This document shows, one piece after another, positions 1-6,527 of a DNA stretch of 11,928 nucleotides. Made by a program: the position numbers and the translations under genes. Below the pieces are notes generated by a model that ran no database searches, had not been told where the DNA came from, and saw nothing but the letters and a program-made list of their open reading frames with translations. Location of the stretch: the NCBI GenBank assembly GCA_937982665.1, contig CALJLD010000047.1:1-11928 (forward strand), in the 5' to 3' direction. This stretch comes from an uncultured Planctomycetales bacterium. GTDB lineage: Bacteria > Planctomycetota > Planctomycetia > Pirellulales > S012-138. Position 1 is the first letter of the stretch, and every line of letters starts with the position of its first letter.

Positions 1-23
1 GAAACTTTGTACCTTCTTGCTTC

Positions 24-28
24 GGAGG
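24..28 (+). promoter_or_regulatory. Shine-Dalgarno GGAGG for the 97-residue protein
   Basis: GGAGG lies 9 bases before the ATG at 38 and decides that start over the in-frame TTG at 17, which has no comparable site ahead of it. Confidence 0.7.
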
Positions 29-37
29 TACGACCAA

Positions 38-331
38 ATGTGTGATCCGATATTTGAGATTGGCCAAGTCGTTGCAACACCTGCTGCCCTCGAAGCCATC
101 AATAGCGCTGGTGAAACAGCATTGAGCTTTCTCCAACGACATGCCTCAGGTGACTGGGGTGATGTCTGCCCAGAAGATTCAGTCGCAAACGAAAAGGCTG
201 TTGAAGATGGCAGTAGAATTCTATCTGCCTACCGAACAGCGAGCGGAACCCGCATTTGGGTGATCACTGAGATGCAAAATGACTCGGGGCATCGTGCAGC
301 AACGACGATTCTGTTGCCTGAGGAATATTGA
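38..331 (+). CDS. Small conserved 'plasmid-related' protein, function unknown
   Basis: A 97-residue soluble protein with no signal peptide or membrane segment. Visible blocks are FLQRH then GDWGDVC (residues 31-44), ILSAYRT (61-67), IWVITE (73-78) and the C-terminal ILLPEEY (91-97). From memory, this block order matches a short protein family common on plasmids, integrative elements and islands, often named 'plasmid-related protein'; its biochemical role is not known to me. The protein appears complete, since the terminal LPEEY is the normal family end. The ATG at 38 is chosen because GGAGG sits 9 bases upstream; a TTG at 17 would add seven residues. It is the leftmost gene seen, and its family agrees with the region being a mobile element. 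Family assignment is fairly confident; function is unassigned. Confidence 0.8.
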   Translation: MCDPIFEIGQVVATPAALEAINSAGETALSFLQRHASGDWGDVCPEDSVANEKAVEDGSRILSAYRTASGTRIWVITEMQNDSGHRAATTILLPEEY

Positions 332-452
332 GATCGCCAACGGTCTGGAAGAAAACTTGTTGCAAAATTTCTAATCAAACAACTGTCTTGAAAAAACCGG
401 GAGACTTGGGTGTACAGGGACTCCTTCCGGAGTCTATGCGGCTGGGTTTTCA
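332..452 (+). other. Intergenic gap with a 6-bp stem-loop
   Basis: The gap holds a perfect inverted repeat, GACTCC-TTCC-GGAGTC, at 419-434, ending 18 bases before the ATG at 453. It is not followed by an uninterrupted T run (the next run is GGGTTTT at 445-450), so it is at best a poor terminator for the 97-residue gene. It could instead fold in the leader of the downstream small ORF. No convincing promoter was found. Confidence 0.4.
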
Positions 453-692
453 ATGAGCTATCTCCAAACATCCACTGTTCGCCTCGCCGCCATCATCCAC
501 GATGCCCTGAGGGATGAACTCGAAGCCCAAGCCGAGCTTGGCGGGCAGATCCACTTGCACAGCGTTCGTTCATTGTTCCGCCAGTGGGAGTTTCAGCCGA
601 GCGAGGTTCACGAGTTGTTTAGGCGAGTGGCGACGAGAGTACGCCAGGATGCTGCTGAGAGCTTTAAGCCAACCATCTGGAGACCAAGGTAG
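453..692 (+). CDS. Hypothetical 79-residue protein (doubtful)
   Basis: I do not recognise this ORF. It would encode a charged, mostly helical soluble protein with no membrane segment. Residues 10-70 look like three amphipathic helices, with a Leu/Glu-rich stretch around LRDELEAQAELG and a second around LFRQWEFQPSEVHELFRR. Codon choice resembles a real gene: many GCC, CTC, CGC and GAG codons and no runs of rare ones. There is no good Shine-Dalgarno, only GGCTGGG a few bases before the ATG, and a stem-loop at 419-434 lies just upstream. It ends 24 bases before the 3' end of the convergent 835-residue gene. It may be a true small island gene, the remnant of a larger one, or a chance ORF. Confidence 0.45.
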   Translation: MSYLQTSTVRLAAIIHDALRDELEAQAELGGQIHLHSVRSLFRQWEFQPSEVHELFRRVATRVRQDAAESFKPTIWRPR

Positions 693-716
693 ACTTCTTG
701 GTCCGGCTACGCCCTT

Positions 717-3224
717 CTACAAGGTGTCTAGACCCGTAACGATTACAATGCTTCCTTCTTGCGCCCCAATTGTCAATTGCACCGCACCATCACGACATTG
801 GTACGTGTACAGCCGTTGATGATCTAGCCACTCCATATCTGAATCCGGTTGACCAAAAATGTCCTGGTACGAGTAGTCTTCAAAAATGGCATACACTAGC
901 GAAGAGTCGATGCGGCCACGGGCCATGTGTTTCCGCAGCGAATTGACGAATTCTGTTTTTGTCACACTCTCGGATTCGATGCTCTGGCTTTGGTTCTTTT
1001 GCCGGATTGCCAATAGGCGCTCCGCATTGGCCTGCTGTGTTTCGTTTTGCAGCACCATCCTAGCCTGTTGAAGTTCGTCGTTGAATGCACTCAATAAGGT
1101 CGCTCCTTCATCGGTTTCGGGAGCAATGGCAAGGTCGATGGCAATGGCATACGAGATAAGCGCTCGCCCTTTCTCTGTTGCATTCGACTCAGCAAAATAG
1201 TCGATGCACCTTGACCAAAGACGAGGGATGTCGTCCTGAACCATCCATTCGGTCTTCCACGCCAAGCCGTCCTTCAAAACTCTGCTGTAGTGTGCGAAGC
1301 CTTCAGCATGATTGCCGGATCTCCAATCTTGGTCGCCTAACACAATCTCGCTTTGTAGCTGCGACAAATGCTCAACGTGCCAAACTTCCATGCGTGGGCC
1401 ATGAATCAGACTCCCCTTGGGCGAAATGGGGAGTGCTTCCGCAGAATAACGTGCATTGCCGACCGCTCGGCCTGTTGCGAATAGCTTTCGTTCGCCTTCC
1501 AGTGACCACGATGAAAAGCAAAAGTTCACGAAGGATTCGTTTGCTTGGTTGTCCCAGCCTCCATCCATCAACTCAGCAAGGGCGATTGTATCATCGCTTC
1601 CAACGAATCGAAGATTCTCACTTTTGACGACTCGAAGGCCGTCCTGCGATGTTGCAGGACGTTCGGCTGCTCCGAAAGTGTGTTTAGTTTCACCCGTGAG
1701 GGCATCCCAAATAACAATTGATTTGCTTATCTGTTCTCCACGAGCGGTTCGAGTCGATTTTGAAAGCAGCCCGCAGAGAAGTTGGCTATTCGGGGAGAAT
1801 TGAACACAGCTTACAGATTCTGGAGGGGAGATCTCACAAACGACTTTCCACGAGTCCGTCCGTACCACGCTGTATGTCACGGCCGAACGGACACCTGCCC
1901 GATCTCGCTTTTTTGTTGCTAGAACTAGAAGACTCAAATTCGGGGAGAACATCATGCATGAAGGCTGCTCGAAACTTGGCGTGTTCGTGGGAGCATTTGA
2001 TCCAACGGCGGCAGCAAGCGGGTTTGGCTCGAACTGGCTTGCAAAGCCGGTGTCCCGAAGATTCATCGAAGCAACATTGTCGCCTGTTTTGAAGTCACTA
2101 ACCAAGACATAGAAGTTGGCGTCGTCCCAGCTTCGAGCGGCCCGAACAATGTACTGTCCGTCTGGCGAAACAACCGCATCAAACGTCTCGTACCTATCGC
2201 CCCCTGTGTTGGTGCGAAACCCTCTGAAGACCGATTGCGTAATGCCAGCATCGTCTATCTTTACAGTTTGAAAGAAGCGGTCACCAAACCCTGTTCGGTT
2301 TGACAACACGAGCGTGTCGCCAAACCACCGTAATCCAGTCCAGAAAACTTCCTGCGCTTTGGATTCTGTTGTGATCAGCAAGCTGTCTTGTAACGAAGCT
2401 GGACTCGACTCCAAGTTCCAGACTCGCAAGTAGTCACCGTCAACGCATGCAATGCTGTTTTCATCTTCGGAGAAGCATGCTGGATATGAGAAGTAATCAC
2501 AATCGGCTGCTTTCGCTTCAATTTCACTGTCGGTTGAAGCGTTCCACAACATCACCGACTGTTTCTCGCTATCCAGCCACACGGTGTATATGAATCGACC
2601 TGTGGGGGAATAGTGAAGGAATGGGCCTTTGCTCCACGATTCGTGCCTCCGCTCATTCATCTTCGCCTGGAATGCCAACAATGGCACATCGTAGGTAGTG
2701 CGATGAGCCAATTCCTGAGGCAATTCTAAGTTGAGTAGTTCATTGATCGCCTCTTGGGCTGATGATGCGGTCGAACCGTCGTCGTTCGGTTGCGCTGGAT
2801 CATCTGCGGCGGTCAAATTGTTCGAGTTGGCAGTTGGCGAATCGATCTCATCGCCACTGAAAAGAAAGACTACAGCCGCAACGCTGATGATCACAACGCT
2901 TCCCAGTACAACTGCGGCGATAAGAAAGATTCCGCTCCGGCTGATTCCCCTTGCCACCTGCAACTCTGGTATTGGCGCTGCTACTTGAGGGGTATTCGGT
3001 CCGGCAGAAGGATTGACGACTGGATTTGGGGCTCTGATTCCTTCGACGGGAGCGGCCATTGGAAACAACCCTTTGATCCTGCCTGCCGCCACCCACTCGG
3101 GCATGCCCTCTTTCCAAACGAGATCGTCTGCGGCCAGTTCGCCAGAAGCGGCGAGCTTCTTCAACTGTTGACTTGAAACTGGCTCAAACCGCTGACCATT
3201 CTTGTGGAAATGCCAGGTTGTCAT
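717..3224 (-). CDS. GYF_2 domain, single-TM, beta-propeller membrane protein
   Basis: An 835-residue protein of unknown role. Residues 1-55 look like a GYF_2 domain (WHFHKNGQRFEPVS, then DDLVWKEGMPEWVAAG), known from bacterial membrane proteins and probably a peptide-binding or scaffold module. A Pro-rich linker leads to one membrane helix at about 97-123. Arg residues precede it and Asp/Glu follow, which predicts N-inside, C-outside. Residues 195-620 contain WD40/PQQ-like blade motifs: YSPTGR with VMLWN, FSEDEN with LRVWN, VSPDGQ, FSPNLS, FSPNSQ with IVIWD, and ISPKGS with MEVW. Residues 630-705 look like TPR-type helices and 710-760 like a coiled coil. The last 80 residues, with DIFGQPD, YQCRDGAVQL and VIV, recall a small BamE-like fold. 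The start has GAGGGG six bases upstream. It is divergent from the XRE gene. Domain calls are by eye; a structural or sensing role outside the cytoplasm is inference. Confidence 0.85.
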   Translation of the reverse strand: MTTWHFHKNGQRFEPVSSQQLKKLAASGELAADDLVWKEGMPEWVAAGRIKGLFPMAAPVEGIRAPNPVVNPSAGPNTPQVAAPIPELQVARGISRSGIFLIAAVVLGSVVIISVAAVVFLFSGDEIDSPTANSNNLTAADDPAQPNDDGSTASSAQEAINELLNLELPQELAHRTTYDVPLLAFQAKMNERRHESWSKGPFLHYSPTGRFIYTVWLDSEKQSVMLWNASTDSEIEAKAADCDYFSYPACFSEDENSIACVDGDYLRVWNLESSPASLQDSLLITTESKAQEVFWTGLRWFGDTLVLSNRTGFGDRFFQTVKIDDAGITQSVFRGFRTNTGGDRYETFDAVVSPDGQYIVRAARSWDDANFYVLVSDFKTGDNVASMNLRDTGFASQFEPNPLAAAVGSNAPTNTPSFEQPSCMMFSPNLSLLVLATKKRDRAGVRSAVTYSVVRTDSWKVVCEISPPESVSCVQFSPNSQLLCGLLSKSTRTARGEQISKSIVIWDALTGETKHTFGAAERPATSQDGLRVVKSENLRFVGSDDTIALAELMDGGWDNQANESFVNFCFSSWSLEGERKLFATGRAVGNARYSAEALPISPKGSLIHGPRMEVWHVEHLSQLQSEIVLGDQDWRSGNHAEGFAHYSRVLKDGLAWKTEWMVQDDIPRLWSRCIDYFAESNATEKGRALISYAIAIDLAIAPETDEGATLLSAFNDELQQARMVLQNETQQANAERLLAIRQKNQSQSIESESVTKTEFVNSLRKHMARGRIDSSLVYAIFEDYSYQDIFGQPDSDMEWLDHQRLYTYQCRDGAVQLTIGAQEGSIVIVTGLDTL

Positions 3225-3361
3225 TCCAGCCCCCTCGGCGTTAGTGGTCGTGACGAATGGATGCCTCCAAGCGTTTAATCACTATTGTACCTATCGACAG
3301 CCACTTTTGTAGATATTCGTCGCACACCCGTTCTGGCGATTCAGATAACGGGAGAGTGCGC
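3225..3361. promoter_or_regulatory. Divergent intergenic region between the propeller gene and the XRE gene
   Basis: These 137 bases must hold promoters for both outward-facing genes. On the minus strand GAGGGG (3231-3236) is the ribosome site of the propeller gene. On the plus strand TTGTAC at 3285 is a weak -35-like hexamer, with only poor -10 matches about 17-19 bases on, and GGAGAG (3351-3356) is the XRE ribosome site. I found no clear dyad operator. Shared control by the XRE protein is suggested only by the arrangement. Confidence 0.35.
3351..3356 (+). promoter_or_regulatory. Shine-Dalgarno GGAGAG for the XRE regulator
   Basis: GGAGAG is five bases before the ATG at 3362. It favours this start over the upstream in-frame ATG at 3257, which would add 35 residues lacking any domain character. 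Confidence 0.65.
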
Positions 3362-3742
3362 ATGGCCAAGAAAAGACCCAGAATCCAACATGACGAGATC
3401 GTGCAACACTTCGCAGGGAAACTGCGGGAGTTGCGGCATTCTCGTGGAATGACTCAGGCGGCGTTGGCACGATCAGCCGAGATCACAACGTCGTATGTCG
3501 GGCGGCTTGAGTCTGGCGGTGCAGCACCAGGGATCGATCTCGTTGCACGTCTGGCGAAGGCACTGGACAGTAGCGTCCAAGAACTGCTTCCAACAGAAGG
3601 CCCGGAGGACACGGAAGCCGCACTGAAAAGTCGGGCGGATAGGCTATTCGGCGAATTGATCAAGAATGCTGACCGGGAGACGCTGTTGATGCTTTGCCCG
3701 CTGCTTGCCAGGCTTGGTGAGGCGGGCGGGCGGAAGCGGTGA
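3362..3742 (+). CDS. XRE-family helix-turn-helix transcriptional regulator
   Basis: A 126-residue DNA-binding protein. Residues 16-77 form a HTH_3 (Cro/C1-type) domain: LRELRHSRGMTQAALARSAE supplies the first helices, TTSYVGRLESGGAAPGIDLV the recognition helix and turn, and LARLAKALDSSVQELL the closing helices. A basic N-terminus (MAKKRPR) precedes it. Residues 85-120 are helical and probably mediate dimerisation. No peptidase, cupin or toxin domain follows, so this is a simple regulator. The start is set by GGAGAG at 3351. It reads away from the propeller gene across a shared 137-base region and converges on the 161-residue gene with a 42-base gap. Repression of itself or of island genes is plausible but not shown; it could also be an antitoxin or an element-maintenance regulator. 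Confidence 0.9.
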   Translation: MAKKRPRIQHDEIVQHFAGKLRELRHSRGMTQAALARSAEITTSYVGRLESGGAAPGIDLVARLAKALDSSVQELLPTEGPEDTEAALKSRADRLFGELIKNADRETLLMLCPLLARLGEAGGRKR

Positions 3743-3784
3743 GCCGTTCAAGGCAACGCTGTAGCACTTGATGCAGGCTCAACG

Positions 3785-4270
3785 TCACGCTTCACTAGAC
3801 TCGCCAGACTTGCTGACCTGATTGTGCTGAATCTTTGCCTCGCAGGCACAATCTAGGAACGTCTCCCACATGTCTGGGAATTGTTCGGCAATTCCTTGAA
3901 GCAACGGTTTCAATTCAGTGGCAGGAATCCGTACTTCCACACGAGTGTGACCCGTCTCATCCACTCGCTGCCAGATTATTATTCCCCTTGGGTCTTTAGT
4001 TTGATTCTTAAGCTTAAGATCCTGCGCAAACTCTACGACACAGCCTGATTTCTTGTATTTCGGCAGAAAACACTCGTATCCTGTCCCATCGTTGTCTCGG
4101 TAGACCTCCGCAGTCGTGGCTTCGATAAACCGTCGCTTGTAAAAGCGCTCGGCATCCAACCTTTTCTTAAAATAGTACGTCCAGCCACCGCCAAGCTTGG
4201 ATGCGGATTTCATTGCCGACGCTCCCAACTTCAATGAGTGATGCAGGTCACCGGATCGCACCAAACGCAC
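3785..4270 (-). CDS. Hypothetical protein, 161 residues, island cargo
   Basis: I do not recognise this protein. It is soluble, rich in Lys/Arg in its first half and has no signal or membrane segment. The visible core is GGGWTYYFKKRLDAERFYKRR (28-48), an aromatic/basic helix, then strands with YECFLPKYKKSGCVVEFA (65-82), GIIIWQRV (96-103) and HTRVEVRIP (108-116), followed by helices at 118-145 with two nearby Cys (CACE). An alpha-beta-alpha fold with a basic N-terminal face would suit nucleic-acid binding, but that is inference. The GTG start at 4270 follows an in-frame TAG at 4286-4288, so it cannot begin much earlier; ATG at residue 20 is the alternative. Only a weak AGGGCGG precedes the start. 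A strong leftward terminator at 4406-4428 separates it from the recombinase, so its promoter should lie in 4271-4405, though I see no good match there. Confidence 0.75.
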   Translation of the reverse strand: MRLVRSGDLHHSLKLGASAMKSASKLGGGWTYYFKKRLDAERFYKRRFIEATTAEVYRDNDGTGYECFLPKYKKSGCVVEFAQDLKLKNQTKDPRGIIIWQRVDETGHTRVEVRIPATELKPLLQGIAEQFPDMWETFLDCACEAKIQHNQVSKSGESSEA

Positions 4271-4405
4271 GTCCGCCCTAGTAGACTATGAGTTGAGATG
4301 CCTCTATTGAAGCCAACTTGCTAAACGTCTGTTGATTCCATCGTCCGCCGACCGTTGGCTGGCCGGAAGAATTCGCAAGATGGTTCGGTGAGAACCAAAC
4401 TGCGC

Positions 4406-4428
4406 AAAAAAAACCCGCCAGCGGCGGG
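4406..4428 (-). terminator. Intrinsic terminator, leftward
   Basis: On the minus strand a perfect 6-bp stem, CCCGCC-GCT-GGCGGG, is followed immediately by eight U residues. This is a textbook intrinsic terminator. It would end transcripts coming from the recombinase (stop about 370 bases upstream) or from a small RNA in between, and it insulates the 161-residue gene. On the plus strand the T-run is on the wrong side. Confidence 0.8.
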
Positions 4429-4582
4429 GCAGGGACCGCTAACGGGTGGGGCAAGCCACTTGGACTCGCCAAGCGAATAATATCCGGTCCATCAATGGAG
4501 TCAATCTTTTTTGAGAAATGATTCATTGGTGGCGGTGCTTGCCGTGGCGGCTAAATCATCCCTCCAGCAAGAAGCTGGCATT

Positions 4583-4657
4583 TCACGGTTCCTTCGACGC
4601 TGCAATAATTGCTTGGACTCTGCAACATCCAACGGCAGCCGTTTCTTTCGTGGTCAT
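4583..4657 (-). pseudogene. Possible remnant of a helix-turn-helix (excisionase-like) ORF
   Basis: A 24-codon reading frame begins MTTKETAAVG and continues CCRVQAIIAA before a stop. This resembles the first helices of MerR/HTH_17-type excisionase proteins, whose typical pattern is K-E-A-A-x-x-L-G-C-x-x-R-x-V-Q-x-L-I. Such proteins often accompany recombinases. The frame stops before the wing, and neighbouring frames do not give a clear continuation. It may be a decayed xis gene or coincidence. Confidence 0.2.
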
Positions 4658-4797
4658 CGTACCGCCAGGATAGTTCTGAAGCGCCGATGGCCTACCAATT
4701 GCTTCCAGCAATTTTCTCGTTTGATTCTCTCTGCACAACATTGGAACGTTCCCGATTCGTACCGAGGACGGAACTACGAGACGGCGGGATAAGATTT

Positions 4798-6342
4798 TCA
4801 GAGTGCATCCAATAGCGGCTTGAAATACTTGCGCATTTCCCGTGTTGCGTTGAACAATTTTTTGAAGGGGACGTTGGCGTAGCACTTAAGCAATTCGTCC
4901 TCGCCAAGTGACCCGTGCTGCAAGGCGATACTCGCCACTTCATCACTGAAGTTTGCCCGAAGGACATTGGGCAAGGTGTCACGCAACGAACCAAACGGAA
5001 GGCGTGGGAATGAAGCCTGTTTCTTACACACTTTATCCAACAGGTCTTTCCACCATTTGGCAAACTTGGATTGAGGATTGTTGCTGTGTGTTCGATACCA
5101 CCAGGTACCTTTGCTGGTGATCGGAAGTACGTCCCGTTCATCAAGGAACGGCTCGATGGCCTTGGCTACCTCCGGCCAAAGAAGGTGCTCGCCATATACC
5201 CCTGTTTTTGGCCTCGGCCCTACTATCCAACTGTCTTCTGACGTTGACTCGACTCCAACTTTTTGGGCATGGGGATGAACAGTGAACAGGGCGAACTTGC
5301 TTGTCGGCCACTGACCAATTTCGGACTGACCAAAGGCGCAGTTCACGCAAGCCGCAATCAGAGCTTTCCCAAAGTCATCGGTGTGCTTGACAATGACGGC
5401 CAACTGCTCTGGTGTGTACGTTTCCTTGGTTACTGTTTGAAACGCTTGCCGGTTGTCATCCTGTGAAAGTTTGACTGGCGTTCGTTTGATCCTTTCCGCA
5501 CCCCTCGGCATTTTCCACTGGAAGTCGGGCGAGTTATCTAACCATCGCAGAAAGCGTGCGGTTACTTTCCCCATATCTCGTGCGTGATCAAGGCTGCATC
5601 GAATGCCCTTCTTAGTCTTTGGCCTGTTCCGCCAGTACGCAGCCTGTTCTTCGAGCGTTGCCAGGTTCATTTCAAAGAGTGGCAAGTCCGCATGGTGCTT
5701 TTTGAGGTAGCCCACTCGGTCCAGCAACTTGCGCACGCTGGTCTTCAGGTTGTCATTCGAATCACGATTACCCGTTGCTTTCAAATGTCCTTCAAAACCA
5801 ACAAGGGCCTCGTGAAAGGTCTTGGTCTCAAAGCACTCCGGGTGACCAATGCCTGATGTCAAGTTGTTTGCAATTGGACCAAATACTCGATGCATCTGTC
5901 CCTTTACCGCAGCGATCGCTTTGCCTACCTGGGCCTGAATCTCTTTGTGTAGCCACTCCTCAAGTTCTCGGCGTCCCTGAGCCAGTGATGCGGGGTCGCT
6001 GACGTGAACTTCGAAACCTAATGCATTGAGTTCTTCAACGAGCACTGACTCCTCGCCAATATCGACATCTCCAACTTCCCAAAGGACTGTGCGGTCACCC
6101 TTGGCGAGTTGTCGTGCGTATCCAAGCATCCAGTCTTGCCACTTGTCAGTTTCGTGGCGTTTGCAATGCTGTTCAAACAAGTCCCTGATTGCTTTGAGGC
6201 GGCGCTCCATCTCCCCTTGTGATTCAGTCTTGGAATGCCCCACGGTAAAGCGGATCCCGCCAACCTCGGGGCGCACATATCCCCTACTGTCGGGCTTCGG
6301 GAGCTTGCCTCTGTAAGTCGTCTTCACGGTGTCTAGCCCCAT
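4798..6342 (-). CDS. Tyrosine-recombinase-like site-specific integrase, atypical active site
   Basis: A 514-residue protein expected to integrate and excise the element at the adjacent tRNA gene. Residues 1-280 hold a basic N-terminus (KTTYRGKLPKP), a long helical region and a SAM-like core-binding domain (about 175-275, ending TARFLRWLDN). The catalytic domain spans about 305-505. Motifs seen are ALIAACVNCAFGQSEIG (327-343), where Q339 stands where the first catalytic Arg is normal; the beta-hairpin Lys as K379 in RPKTG; GSLRDTLPN (451-459), giving Arg454 but Gly where the His of HxxR belongs; H476 in ALQHGS; and the candidate nucleophile Tyr488 in KCYANV. From memory, this altered box I is common among planctomycete integrase homologues. 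No good Shine-Dalgarno precedes the ATG. The gene points away from the tRNA, and its start is about 185 bases from the tRNA 3' end. It could be active with a divergent site or be degenerate; the intact 514-codon frame favours function. Confidence 0.85.
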   Translation of the reverse strand: MGLDTVKTTYRGKLPKPDSRGYVRPEVGGIRFTVGHSKTESQGEMERRLKAIRDLFEQHCKRHETDKWQDWMLGYARQLAKGDRTVLWEVGDVDIGEESVLVEELNALGFEVHVSDPASLAQGRRELEEWLHKEIQAQVGKAIAAVKGQMHRVFGPIANNLTSGIGHPECFETKTFHEALVGFEGHLKATGNRDSNDNLKTSVRKLLDRVGYLKKHHADLPLFEMNLATLEEQAAYWRNRPKTKKGIRCSLDHARDMGKVTARFLRWLDNSPDFQWKMPRGAERIKRTPVKLSQDDNRQAFQTVTKETYTPEQLAVIVKHTDDFGKALIAACVNCAFGQSEIGQWPTSKFALFTVHPHAQKVGVESTSEDSWIVGPRPKTGVYGEHLLWPEVAKAIEPFLDERDVLPITSKGTWWYRTHSNNPQSKFAKWWKDLLDKVCKKQASFPRLPFGSLRDTLPNVLRANFSDEVASIALQHGSLGEDELLKCYANVPFKKLFNATREMRKYFKPLLDAL

Positions 6343-6353
6343 TCGGTTTTCAA

Positions 6354-6373
6354 GGGTTCAGTGGGGGTTCAGT
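6354..6373. repeat. Two 9-bp direct repeats, GGGTTCAGT
   Basis: GGGTTCAGT occurs at 6354-6362 and 6365-6373, an 11-base period, immediately upstream of the recombinase start. The spacing is about one helical turn, which would suit binding of a protein to one DNA face, such as autoregulation or a recombination accessory factor. Function is inferred. Confidence 0.45.
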
Positions 6374-6380
6374 CAGGACC

Positions 6381-6524
6381 AAATCCGAAAGAATCCTACA
6401 CAGAATCCGACACGCAGGGCAAGGTTTCCAGCGACTTCAGGCCTGGCCAGCGCATTAAAAAACCCGCAAACCAAGGCATGGGAGTGGTTTACGGGGCTGC
6501 TGCGTCCGGCCCTAAATCCGACAC
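6381..6524. repeat. Iterated RAATCCKACAC motif, candidate recombinase arm sites
   Basis: GAATCCTACAC (6391-6401) and GAATCCGACAC (6403-6413) are tandem with a 12-base period. A third copy, AAATCCGACAC, is at 6514-6524, next to the tRNA 3' end, and a degenerate AAATCCGAA is at 6381-6389. The copies flank the tRNA terminator and lie between the recombinase gene and the tRNA. Short direct repeats in this place are typical of arm-type sites for tyrosine recombinases. The repeat is seen; the role is inferred. Confidence 0.5.
6457..6495 (-). terminator. Intrinsic terminator of tRNA-Glu
   Basis: On the minus strand CCCGTAAACCA (6485-6495) pairs with TGGTTTGCGGG (6463-6473) over 11 bp including one U-G wobble. 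The loop is 11 bases and six U residues follow (6457-6462). The wobble is a C-A mismatch on the plus strand, so the structure is directional and belongs to leftward transcription. It starts 33 bases after the tRNA 3' end. Confidence 0.8.
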
Positions 6525-6527
6525 AAA

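Larger units (their letters stand above)
4271..4797 (-). other. Hairpin-rich non-coding stretch downstream of the recombinase
   Basis: No long gene is supported here. Read leftward, the strand carries a series of short perfect stem-loops: TCGTA/TACGA (4758-4780), the palindrome GGAACGTTCC (4743-4752), AATTGC/GCAATT with loop TGGAA (about 4696-4712), AACGG/CCGTT (4631-4643), CCAGC/GCTGG (4563-4577), CTTGG/CCAAG (about 4459-4473), then the terminator (4406-4428) and GGTTC/GAACC (about 4383-4397). This density could mark a structured RNA, a 3' UTR of the recombinase mRNA, or recombination/replication DNA. The ORF at 4278-4526 runs straight through the terminator and is not believed. Confidence 0.45.

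Noticed and set aside
419..450. Hairpin GACTCC/GGAGTC as terminator of the 97-residue gene
   Set aside because: The T-run is ten bases downstream and short, so termination is doubtful; it is kept only as a stem-loop.
1178..2092. Several plus-strand ORFs of 115-149 codons
   Set aside because: Antisense to the propeller gene; their translations show no domain character.
4278..4526. 82-codon minus-strand ORF
   Set aside because: It runs through the CCCGCC/GGCGGG stem and U8 tract of a clear terminator and has a Pro-rich, unconvincing composition.
4692..5144. 150-codon minus-strand ORF
   Set aside because: It overlaps the end of the recombinase gene in another frame; the recombinase frame carries the recognisable motifs.
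1..6500. Second copy of the tRNA-Glu 3' end as the left att site
   Set aside because: Scanning by eye for the T-arm and acceptor sequence found only short chance matches near 1745 and 2768.
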